From the NCBI GenBank assembly GCA_963780815.1, contig CAWADG010000006.1:62001-126000 (forward strand): a stretch of 64,000 bases of DNA. Direction: 5' to 3'. Source of the stretch: VRUE01 sp963780815. Lineage in GTDB: Bacteria > Actinomycetota > Thermoleophilia > Solirubrobacterales > 70-9. The notes below the pieces were generated by a model. The model made no database searches. It had not been told where the DNA came from and saw only the letters and a list, made by a program, of their open reading frames with translations. The position numbers were made by a program, and so were the translations under genes. Position 1 is the first letter of the stretch. Each line of letters starts with the position of its first letter. Positions 36,871 to 43,640 of this stretch are shown here, piece after piece.

Positions 36871-37419
36871 ATGCACATCGCCAGACAGACAAGGGAACGC
36901 CAGCCGGCGATTTCGCCTCAGTCGAACGGGGCCAGGAAGAGCCGCCGCGAAGCCGCTCCCGCGCCGATCGGCCGCCGCGCCAAGGGCGAGCCGTTCTCGG
37001 CCAGCTTCGACCGGCTTCGGGGAGAGGTAAGGGAGGCATGCGGCAGTGAGTCAGCCTGGGAGGCGAGGGTCATCGCCGGGGTTCGGGCGGCGCTCGAGTT
37101 CGCCGCCGCCCACCCCGGCGAGGCCCGTGCTCTGACGATCGAGGCCGGTGGAGCCGACGCCGGGGTCGACCGCCAGGACGACGTGATCGCGTACTTCACG
37201 AAGCTCCTCGGCGAGGCGTCGCCTTCCGAGAAGCTGTTTCCGATCGCCGCCGACAGGGCGATGGTCGCTTCGGTCGTGATGATCGTCCGCAGCCACCTTG
37301 TGTCCGGCTCGGTGAGGCACCTGCCGGAGCTGGCCCCCGACCTCGCCTACATGATCCTGATGCCCTACGCGGGCCAGGCCGGCGCCCGGCGCGAGACCGA
37401 GCGCTCGGGGCTGATTTAG
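36871..37419 (+). CDS. TetR-like protein lacking the DNA-binding domain
   Basis: The 182-residue protein matches the C-terminal ligand/dimer domain of the next TetR gene from about residue 45 on: FSASFDRLRGEVREAC, then ARVIAGVRAALEFAAAHPGEARALTIEA, and near the end AMVASVVMIVRSHLVSGSVRHLPELAPDLAYMILMPYAG. The first ~45 residues are basic and Pro/Ser-rich with no helix-turn-helix, and no HTH can be found in any frame upstream before the promoter. It may be a truncated relic or a real HTH-less partner that forms inactive heterodimers or senses a ligand. The promoter type links it to the cassette regulon. The start is uncertain because of the very short leader. Confidence 0.6.
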   Translation: MHIARQTRERQPAISPQSNGARKSRREAAPAPIGRRAKGEPFSASFDRLRGEVREACGSESAWEARVIAGVRAALEFAAAHPGEARALTIEAGGADAGVDRQDDVIAYFTKLLGEASPSEKLFPIAADRAMVASVVMIVRSHLVSGSVRHLPELAPDLAYMILMPYAGQAGARRETERSGLI

Positions 37420-37435
37420 GCGTTAGGTAGAGACC

Positions 37436-37452
37436 CGTACGGATTCCGTACG
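37436..37452. promoter_or_regulatory. 17-bp palindromic operator upstream of TetR gene
   Basis: CGTACGGA-T-TCCGTACG has perfect 8-bp arms around one central base. It ends 30 nt before the -35 box of the TetR promoter at 37483. It is not followed by a T-run, so an operator is more likely than a terminator of the preceding gene. Confidence 0.5.
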
Positions 37453-37482
37453 CACGAATTAGCAAGGTTTTCACATTTCCTC

Positions 37483-37511
37483 TTGACTTTAGGGTCCGTT
37501 CCTGTTCTCAT
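37483..37511 (+). promoter_or_regulatory. Shared-type promoter of the leaderless TetR gene
   Basis: TTGACT (37483-37488), 17-nt spacer and TCTCAT (37506-37511), with GGTCCG (37493-37498) and TGTTCT (37503-37508) inside. The ATG at 37519 falls where transcription should begin, so the mRNA is probably leaderless. Confidence 0.7.
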
Positions 37512-37518
37512 TGGGGAC

Positions 37519-38199
37519 ATGAGCTACGAGGGAACGATCGTCGTCGAGGGAGTCGAGTACGGGTCCCGCCTGCCCCGCGGCCGCCACGGGATCCCGCAGG
37601 CACTGGTTACCGAAAACCAGCGCGACCGGCTGCTCGATGCGGCAACCGCGATCTTCGCCGAGCGGGGTTTCGCGGCTCTCGCCGTCGCCAACGTGATTCA
37701 GCAGGCCGGGGTCTCGCGCGGGACGTTCTACGAGATCTTCGACAACAAATTCGACTGCCTCCTCGCCGCTCAGCAGCGGGCCTTCGACCGGCTCCACTCG
37801 GCGATCGTCACGGCCTGCTCGGCCGAGGAGGAGTGGCCGCGGGGCGTCGCCGCCGGGGTCGCCGCCGGCCTCGACTTCGTCGCCGAGTTCCCCGATGACG
37901 CCCGTCTCATCCTCGCCTCGAGCCACCCGTCTTCGGAGCCGCAGCTGGCCCGCGACGGGATCTCTGCCAACGAGTGGCTCGTCGAGCTGATGCGCGACGG
38001 CTCCCGGCACTGCCCGGACGCGCGCTCGCCCAGCGACCTGACCGAGCAGGCCGCCGTCGGGGCGGCGATCTCGATCGTCGGGTCCTGCCTCGCCAGCGAA
38101 CGTGTCGGGCCGATGCCGGAGCTGACGACAGCTCTCGTCCAGATCATCCTCACCCCGTACCTCGGCGGCGACGAGGCGAAACGCGCGCTGCGGAGTTAG
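37519..38199 (+). CDS. TetR/AcrR-family transcriptional regulator
   Basis: The 226-residue protein has an N-terminal arm and then a TetR HTH domain (residues ~33-80: LLDAATAIFAERGFAALAVANVIQQAGVSRGTFYEIFDNKFDCLLAA). The helical C-terminal ligand/dimer domain ends in AAISIVGSCLASERVGPMPELTTALVQIILTPYLGG. Its C-terminal half is related to the HTH-less protein at 36871 just upstream. ATG 37519 is used because the promoter's -10 box ends 7 nt before it. The gene carries the same promoter signature as the two cassettes plus a private 17-bp palindrome, so both autoregulation and a role in cassette control are plausible. The ligand is unknown. Confidence 0.85.
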   Translation: MSYEGTIVVEGVEYGSRLPRGRHGIPQALVTENQRDRLLDAATAIFAERGFAALAVANVIQQAGVSRGTFYEIFDNKFDCLLAAQQRAFDRLHSAIVTACSAEEEWPRGVAAGVAAGLDFVAEFPDDARLILASSHPSSEPQLARDGISANEWLVELMRDGSRHCPDARSPSDLTEQAAVGAAISIVGSCLASERVGPMPELTTALVQIILTPYLGGDEAKRALRS

Positions 38200-38205
38200 C
38201 GAGCG

Positions 38206-38810
38206 ATGAATCGGCTGCTGAAGAGAATCATGCTTACCGCAATGGTCGGAATGGCGCTCTCGGTCTCGTCCGCGATCGCCTCACCGGCAGCGTCGAGCGC
38301 CTGGGTCGTCCTCGATCATGGCCGCCAGGGCGACTACCTCTGGTCGGTCAAGGCGAGGCGCTCGGGCGGCCCGGCCGAGGCCGGCTCCCAGAGGACGACG
38401 CGCGCGAGCCCTGCCTCCTGGTCGGGACCAAATGGATGCGCAGCCGGTTCAGCTATGGCAGGAGCCGGTACAGGCAGTGCGCCGAAACATCCGGGAGCGT
38501 CGGGGCGACCGAAGCGCCGCTGGTCGCGAGCGGGGTCGTGCCGAGCAGCGGGCCGCGGCCGAAGCTGACGGCGGTCGGGATGATCTTCTCCACCAGGGTC
38601 CACCGGATCCGGATCAGCTACGCCGATGGCACCACGTCGACGATCCCGGCGAACGACTTCAGCGCCGAGGAGTCGCATGACGGCGAACTCAGCGGGCTCC
38701 GGTATGCGGCGTTCTCGGTCCGGGGCCCCTGGTGCCCGGAACGGATGGCCAGCATCAGCGGCTCGGGCAGGACGCTGTGGGAAGGCGCCCCCGAGAAACG
38801 CCCCTGCTGA
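38206..38810 (+). pseudogene. Small secreted hypothetical protein, one frameshift
   Basis: It starts 6 nt after the TetR stop. A signal peptide (KRIMLTAMVGMALSVSSAIASPA) is followed by a mature part of about 175 residues. The frame shifts by one missing base near 38388: after SGGPAEAGS the other frame continues with EDDAREPCLLVGTKWMRSRFSYG and runs to PEKRPC. I do not recognise the family; the mature part has four or five Cys and looks like a compact beta-rich extracellular domain. Co-transcription with the TetR gene is likely. It may belong to the same indel-rich assembly problem as the genes before it. Confidence 0.55.
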
Positions 38811-38968
38811 TTGTCTACACGGGGTGACCGAGCGACCAGTCCGCCGCGGGCTCTGCGATAGCTGCGTCCACCAGCAGCTGGTTCCGAACACCCGGGGCTC
38901 GGTCTTCTCGCTCTGTCTGCGGTCGCGGACCGAGCCCGCGTACCCCCGCTATCCGCGCCTTCCGGTCC

Positions 38969-39856
38969 TCACCTGCCCCGGACATGAGCACCGGCCGGCT
39001 GGCGGGCCGCACCAATAGCGGCACCCAGAAGACCGAAGCCTACGATCACCGCCGCCAGCCCGACGAGCAGGCCCACGGCGGGCAGCAGCGCTGCCAGGCG
39101 CAGAATCGCCAATCCCGCCAGGAAGGCGGGGATTCGGCCGCGCGGCGCCTTGACCATGATCCGGCCGAGCGCCCAGGCGGCGGTCACATAGGCGACGGCG
39201 GCGAACGGGAGCGCGGCGAAGCCGAGCCCGATCGCGAGCGGCAGGCCAACCAGGGTGACGGCGGCGACGAAGATCGCGATCGGGATCGCAATCGCGATCC
39301 CGACCCCTATTCCAACTGCGGTCCAGAAGCGGTCCTGGGCCTGGTCGAAGATCGCCTCGGCCGCGCGGGGCGCGAGCACCAGGAGCAGGATCCCCAGGAT
39401 CGCCGCGGAGACGCCGACCGCCAGCCAGAGGACGAATACGCCGACGATCGAATAAAGGCCGACCAGGTCAGACCACGTCTCCTTCTGGATATCCCCTCCC
39501 ACCCTCGCGCTTGGGGCGATCCGGGGAGTGTCGTTCCCATAGGTCAGGTCGCCGCCAACACTGGAGTGAGGCAGCAGGTGGGCGCGGCCCGCCACGGTCA
39601 CCAGGTTGCCGTCGATCCGCCCTCTCAACACGACATCACCATCTACGACGACGACATCGCCGCTGACCCGGCCGGCGATCCTTGCGTGGCCCTTGACCAG
39701 GTACACGTCTTCGACTTCCTGTTCGGGGCCTAGGAAGACGTCGCCGACGATCACGACGACGGGGTCACGAGATTCGTTGTCGACCTTGGCCGCGGCAGGG
39801 GATGCGGCGAGGAGCGCCATGGTCAGCGCGGCGGGAAGGACGAGAAGCCGGCGCAC
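38969..39856 (-). CDS. Bactofilin-like/polymer-forming domain membrane protein
   Basis: The 295-residue exported membrane protein has a signal peptide (RRLLVLPAALTMALLAASPAAA). A right-handed beta-helix-like stretch with bactofilin-type repeats (VVVIVGDVFLG, HARIAGRVSGDVVVVDGDVVLRGRIDGNLVTVAGRAH) covers ~30-110. Five or so membrane helices follow (~125-280), ending in a short basic tail. GTG 39856 is chosen because the signal peptide begins there, 10 nt after the cupin gene's stop. The repeats probably form an oligomer outside the membrane; the function is unknown. The second half resembles small integral membrane domains found with such repeats in actinobacteria. Confidence 0.75.
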   Translation of the reverse strand: MRRLLVLPAALTMALLAASPAAAKVDNESRDPVVVIVGDVFLGPEQEVEDVYLVKGHARIAGRVSGDVVVVDGDVVLRGRIDGNLVTVAGRAHLLPHSSVGGDLTYGNDTPRIAPSARVGGDIQKETWSDLVGLYSIVGVFVLWLAVGVSAAILGILLLVLAPRAAEAIFDQAQDRFWTAVGIGVGIAIAIPIAIFVAAVTLVGLPLAIGLGFAALPFAAVAYVTAAWALGRIMVKAPRGRIPAFLAGLAILRLAALLPAVGLLVGLAAVIVGFGLLGAAIGAARQPAGAHVRGR

Positions 39857-39866
39857 CGGCCGCAGA

Positions 39867-40259
39867 TTACCTCGCCATCGGGTCGGGTTCGCCCAGCTTC
39901 GAGTTGGCGGGTGGCTCGTAGGGGCCGCCGGGGACGCCGCCGATCGCCAGCAGCCGCACGCCGTCGTCTCCGGGCCAGACCTTGCGGTTGGTGCCCGCCG
40001 AGACGCGGATGACGTGGTCGGCGTCGAGCGGGAACCGCTCGCCGTCGATCTCGATCTCGCCCGACCCGCGCAGCGCGAAGAAGACCTCCTCCTGGCCGTC
40101 GCCGGAATGGTCGTGCTCGGGATAGCCCTCGAAGTTGGGGGGGAGGTCGATGATCGCCATCCCGAACGATTCGACCCCGAGCTCGGCCCGGGCGCGCTTG
40201 AAGGCGCCGAGGTAGACGGCCTCCATCTCATCGATCCGCTTCACCGCATATCCGCTCAC
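39867..40259 (-). CDS. Cupin-domain protein
   Basis: The 130-residue single cupin has motif 1 YPEHDHSGDGQEEVFFALRG, with H, H and E in place for metal binding, and a shorter motif 2 around DADHVIRVSAGTNRKVWP. GTG 40259 is preceded by AGGGAG. It is likely a small metal-dependent or ligand-binding protein of the cytoplasm; the substrate cannot be told. It forms an operon with the bactofilin-like gene and is divergent from the TetR gene at 40348 across a palindromic operator. Confidence 0.8.
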   Translation of the reverse strand: MSGYAVKRIDEMEAVYLGAFKRARAELGVESFGMAIIDLPPNFEGYPEHDHSGDGQEEVFFALRGSGEIEIDGERFPLDADHVIRVSAGTNRKVWPGDDGVRLLAIGGVPGGPYEPPANSKLGEPDPMAR

Positions 40260-40310
40260 CGCTATCTCCCTTCGCTGATGTGGTCGCCTCCGCGGCATCC
40301 TATACAGATC

Positions 40311-40326
40311 GCACGAACGTTCGTGC
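40311..40326. promoter_or_regulatory. 16-bp perfect palindrome between cupin and TetR genes
   Basis: GCACGAACGTTCGTGC is perfectly self-complementary and lies in the 88-nt divergent gap. A TATAGG-type -10 for the cupin gene lies just beside it on the minus strand. It is the natural operator for the TetR-family protein encoded 21 nt away. Confidence 0.65.
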
Positions 40327-40347
40327 TTTTCTGTAGCCTGGGTCGCG

Positions 40348-40953
40348 ATGGAGGCGGGCTCGATCACAGCGACAGCCGCCGCCCCCGGTGCCGGCAGGGG
40401 CGCCGAGACGCGGGCGGCGATCCTCGGGCGGGCCGTCGACCTGGCCTCCGCCGGCGGCCTCGAGAGCCTCACGATCGGGCGCCTCGCGTCGGAGATGGGG
40501 ATGAGCAAGAGCGGCCTGTTCGCCCATTTCGGGTCGAAGCAGGAGCTGCAGCTGGCGACGGTGGGGGCCGCGGCGCTCGAATTCAGCCGCACCGTGGTCG
40601 AGCCGGCCGCCGAGGCGCCCGAGGGGGCTCCGCGGATGCGGGCGATGGTCGATTCCTATCTCGACCACCTCGACTCCTCGCCGTACTCGGGGGGCTGCTT
40701 CTGGGCTGCGACCGCCGCCGAGTACGACGACCGCCCGGGCCCAGTCCGCGACGCGATCGCCGCCGCGATCGACGCCTGGCTGGGAGAGCTGGAGCGCCAG
40801 GCGGGGCTCGCCGGCCTCGAAGAGCCCGACCGCGTCGCATTCGAGCTCTACGCTCTCGTGATGGGGGCCAACTCCCGCTACCGCCTCAGCGGCGACCGCC
40901 GCGTCTTCGACCACGCCCGGCGCGCGGCCGAGCGGGTGCTGGCCCTGCCTTGA
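40348..40953 (+). CDS. TetR/AcrR-family transcriptional regulator
   Basis: This 201-residue regulator has an HTH domain at ~22-68 (AILGRAVDLASAGGLESLTIGRLASEMGMSKSGLFAHFGSKQELQLATV) and a C-terminal domain of the kind found in TetR_C_16-like or YxaF-like proteins (SPYSGGCFWAATAAEYDDRPGPVRDAI). A Cys in SGGCFW is common there and may sense redox or electrophile signals, which is an inference. It is divergent from the cupin/bactofilin operon, with the 16-bp palindrome between, so local repression and autoregulation are likely. The start ATG has a very short leader. Confidence 0.88.
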   Translation: MEAGSITATAAAPGAGRGAETRAAILGRAVDLASAGGLESLTIGRLASEMGMSKSGLFAHFGSKQELQLATVGAAALEFSRTVVEPAAEAPEGAPRMRAMVDSYLDHLDSSPYSGGCFWAATAAEYDDRPGPVRDAIAAAIDAWLGELERQAGLAGLEEPDRVAFELYALVMGANSRYRLSGDRRVFDHARRAAERVLALP

Positions 40954-40957
40954 TCAG

Positions 40958-41383
40958 TCAGGCGGGTTTGTGGTCGACCCGCTCGGGCCTGATCCTGATG
41001 ATCAGCCGCACTTCGCCGGGCCGGCGTCCCGGGTACTCGTCGACGTCCTGGTAGCGGCGGGCAAGGGCGTCGATGTGCTGGTCGGCGCCGTCGTCGGTGA
41101 TCTCGATCGCCCGGCCCCGGATCAGGAGCCGCTCGTACGGTTCCTCGGGATCGGTGATCGAAATCGCGACCCGCGGGTCTCGGCGCAGGTTCTTCGGCTT
41201 CAACCTTCCCTCCGCGGTGTTGATCAGGACGGTGCTCCCCTCGTGGTCGATCCAGACGGGAGACACCTGCGGCGAACCGTCCGCCATCAGGGTCGCCACG
41301 TGGGCGAAGGCCCTTCCCTCGAGCAGGTGCATCGCCTCGGCCGGTATCGATGCGGCTCTCTCCTCGGTGCTCGTCGTGCTCAT
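40958..41383 (-). CDS. PPOX-class F420/FMN-dependent protein (pyridoxamine 5'-phosphate oxidase-like)
   Basis: The 141-residue split-barrel flavin/F420-binding protein shows the family pattern LLEGRAFAHVATLMADGSPQVSPVWIDHEGSTVLINTAEGRLKPKNLRRDPRVAISITDPEEPYERLLIRGRA. Actinobacterial members of this class mostly bind F420, sometimes FMN or haem; the substrate is unknown. ATG 41383 is preferred over 41395 because GGAGG lies 6 nt before it. It converges with the TetR gene (4-nt gap). The luciferase-like enzyme at 41942, another flavin/F420 family, is nearby. Confidence 0.85.
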   Translation of the reverse strand: MSTTSTEERAASIPAEAMHLLEGRAFAHVATLMADGSPQVSPVWIDHEGSTVLINTAEGRLKPKNLRRDPRVAISITDPEEPYERLLIRGRAIEITDDGADQHIDALARRYQDVDEYPGRRPGEVRLIIRIRPERVDHKPA

Positions 41384-41453
41384 GATCGCCTCCATCTTCA
41401 GCTCGATGTTCTCGAGGACGAGCTACCCGGCGGCGGGAGGGGGTAATCGGAGC

Positions 41454-41888
41454 TCAGTCGAGCAGGCCGACCTGGCGCAAGATCGAGACGGAGTCCGAGT
41501 AGACGTCCTTGCGCTTGACGAGGCCGGCCTCGAACGGGATCGAGTCGATCCCGTCCCAGCTGACCGGGTTCCCGGTCGGCGCCGCCTCGATGTCGCCGCG
41601 GCGCATCGGGTTCGTGTGGGTCGCGGTCGCGGTCCACTCCTGGACCACGAGGCCGTCGCGGACGTAGAGCCGTCGCGTCTCGAACCTCAGGTCGGGCCAG
41701 GCCTCGAAGATCGAGGCGATGTGGCCGCGGACCTCCTCGCCGCTCGCCGACTCCCCGGCGGTGTGGTTGGCGAAGACCATGTCGGGCGCGTGCATCGCCA
41801 CGATCGCGTCGACGTCGTGGGCGTTCCAGGCGTCGTTGTAGCGGCCGATCGTCTCGGTGAGAGCATCGATCCCGTCCGCCTCGCCCAT
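41454..41888 (-). CDS. SnoaL-like/NTF2-fold protein
   Basis: The 144-residue protein has the SnoaL-like polyketide cyclase/NTF2 fold: NDAWNAHDVDAIVAMHAPDMVFANHTAGESASGEEVRGHIASIFEAWPDLRFETRR, with the usual W-N-x-H-D and H-A-P-D signatures. Members are small enzymes or binding proteins with very diverse substrates. ATG 41888 is chosen; a TTG 9 nt upstream would add three residues. It is divergent from the LLM oxidoreductase gene across 53 nt, so both may share a control region. Confidence 0.8.
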   Translation of the reverse strand: MGEADGIDALTETIGRYNDAWNAHDVDAIVAMHAPDMVFANHTAGESASGEEVRGHIASIFEAWPDLRFETRRLYVRDGLVVQEWTATATHTNPMRRGDIEAAPTGNPVSWDGIDSIPFEAGLVKRKDVYSDSVSILRQVGLLD

Positions 41889-41941
41889 CGGCGCCAATCT
41901 ATCCGACCGGGCCGGGGGCGGCCCTTGGCTAGGCTCCGGCC

Positions 41942-42787
41942 ATGGACATCGGCATCGGCCTACCGAACATGGTCCCCGGCGCGGGTGGCGCCGAGATGGT
42001 CGAGTGGGCGAAGCGGGCCGAGGCCCGCGGCTTCTCCAGCCTCGGAACCCTCGACCGGATCCTCTACGAGAGCTACGAGCCGCTGACCGCGCTCGCTGCC
42101 GCCGCAGCCGTGACCGAGCGGATCGGGCTCCTCACCGCGGTCCTGCTCGGTCCGCTGAGGACCAACGCGCCGCTGCTTGCGAAGCAGGCGCAATCCGTAC
42201 AGGCGCTGTCGGGTGGCCGCCTGACACTGGGGGTCGGGCTCGGCGCGCGCGAGGACGACTACGAGGCGAGCGGGGTGGAGACCGCAGGGCGGGGCCGACT
42301 GTTCGACCGGCTGCTCTCGGAGCTGACCGAGGCATGGCGCGGCGGCGGGGTCGGGCCGGCGGCGGGCGGCGCTCCCAGGCTGATCATCGGCGGCCAGGTC
42401 GAGAGGGCGTTCGAGCGAGTCGCGCGGTTCGGCGACGGCTGGATCCAGGGCGCCTCAGGCGCCGAGCAGTTCGGCGAGCTGGCCCCCAAGGTCCGGGAGG
42501 CCTGGAGCGAGGCCGGACGCGACGGCGAGCCGGCCGCCCTCGCGATCGCCTACTACTCGCTCGGCAAGGGCGCCGAGGAGAACGCCCGCAGGGATCTCGG
42601 CCATTACTACGCCTGGCTCGGCGAGGAAATCGCCGAGCTGATCATCGGCGCGGCGGCGACCGATTCCGAGGGCGTTCAGAGCTACATCGAGGCCTACGAG
42701 AAGGCCGGCTGCGACGAGCTGACGTTCTTCCCCTGCAGCTCCGACGTCGAGCAGGTCGATCTGCTCGCGGAGGCGGCCGGGATCTGA
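41942..42787 (+). CDS. LLM-class flavin/F420-dependent oxidoreductase
   Basis: The 281-residue luciferase-like monooxygenase-family TIM barrel binds FMN or F420. It opens with MDIGIGLPNMVPGAGGAEMVEWAKRAEARGFSSLGTLDRILYESYEPLTALAAAAAVTERIGLLTAVLLGPLR, the standard N-terminal half. The block LSGGRLTLGVGLGAREDDYEASGV marks the family, and GGQVERAFERVARFGDGWIQG is the usual substrate-side strand. The substrate is unknown. A secreted-protein gene follows after 28 nt. Confidence 0.9.
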   Translation: MDIGIGLPNMVPGAGGAEMVEWAKRAEARGFSSLGTLDRILYESYEPLTALAAAAAVTERIGLLTAVLLGPLRTNAPLLAKQAQSVQALSGGRLTLGVGLGAREDDYEASGVETAGRGRLFDRLLSELTEAWRGGGVGPAAGGAPRLIIGGQVERAFERVARFGDGWIQGASGAEQFGELAPKVREAWSEAGRDGEPAALAIAYYSLGKGAEENARRDLGHYYAWLGEEIAELIIGAAATDSEGVQSYIEAYEKAGCDELTFFPCSSDVEQVDLLAEAAGI

Positions 42788-42815
42788 GCCGGCGCGACTA
42801 TCATCCAGCAGGGGG

Positions 42816-43625
42816 ATGAGAGGTCTTTCGAACAGGGGCAGGGCCAGGGCGATCGCCCTGATCGGAGCCGGGCTGGTGCTGGCCGGGGCGATGGCCACGC
42901 TCGCCCGCGCCGAGCTGACATCGAAGGGCAATCTCTTCGTCACCTTCAACGGCGGGATCGAGCCGGCGGCTCTGCCCCGGCACGAACTGGCGCCGATCAC
43001 CGTCTGGATCGACGGCAAGGTGAGGACCCTGAAGGGGGACGACCCACCGTCGCTCCGCAGCATCACGATCGCCCTCAACCGCAACGGCCACCTCGAAACG
43101 CGCGGCCTGCCGAGGTGCAAGAAGGGCGAGCTGATCGCGGCCTCGAGGCAGCAGGCGCTCGAAGCCTGCCGCGACGCCCTGGTCGGCAGCGGCACCTACC
43201 GCGCCCGCAGCACCTTCCCCGAACAGACCCGCTCCCCGACCCACGGCCGGATCCTCGCCTTCAACGGCTCCGAACACGGCCACGAGACGATCCTCGCCCA
43301 CGTCTACGGCGAAGACCCGGCCCCCAACGCGAACGTCATCGTCTTCACGATCCGTCACACCAAGGGCCGGTTCAGCACCGTCCTGCACGGTGTTTCTCCT
43401 CCCGGGCTGACCCGCTGGGGATTCCTCAAGAGGATCAGCCTCCGTCTCCATCGCAACTACACCTTTCACGGCCAGCACCGGACCTACCTGTCGGCCCCTT
43501 GCCAGGCTCCCGGCGACCTCAAGCAAGCCTTTTTCCCGTTCGTCTTCGCGGAAATGGACTTCGAGGACGGGCGTGAGCTGTCGGCGACGCTGACCCGCTC
43601 CTGCCGGGTCAAAGCCGGCGGATGA
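42816..43625 (+). CDS. Secreted hypothetical protein, intact paralogue of the gene at 35862
   Basis: The 269-residue protein has a signal peptide (residues ~1-32, ending ARA-EL). The mature part is beta-rich (NLFVTFNGGIEPAALPRHELAPITVWIDGKVRT; SITIALNRNGHLETRGLPRCKKGELIAASRQQALEACRDALVGSG) with four Cys, two in the R-x-C/E-A-C region. The family seems limited to this type of organism; the function is unknown. Its paralogue follows cassette 1, while this copy precedes cassette 2 by ~3 kb, so the family travels with the cassettes. The start ATG has only a GGGGG run directly before it. Confidence 0.7.
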   Translation: MRGLSNRGRARAIALIGAGLVLAGAMATLARAELTSKGNLFVTFNGGIEPAALPRHELAPITVWIDGKVRTLKGDDPPSLRSITIALNRNGHLETRGLPRCKKGELIAASRQQALEACRDALVGSGTYRARSTFPEQTRSPTHGRILAFNGSEHGHETILAHVYGEDPAPNANVIVFTIRHTKGRFSTVLHGVSPPGLTRWGFLKRISLRLHRNYTFHGQHRTYLSAPCQAPGDLKQAFFPFVFAEMDFEDGRELSATLTRSCRVKAGG

Positions 43626-43640
43626 GCGCGAGGTAGCTGT

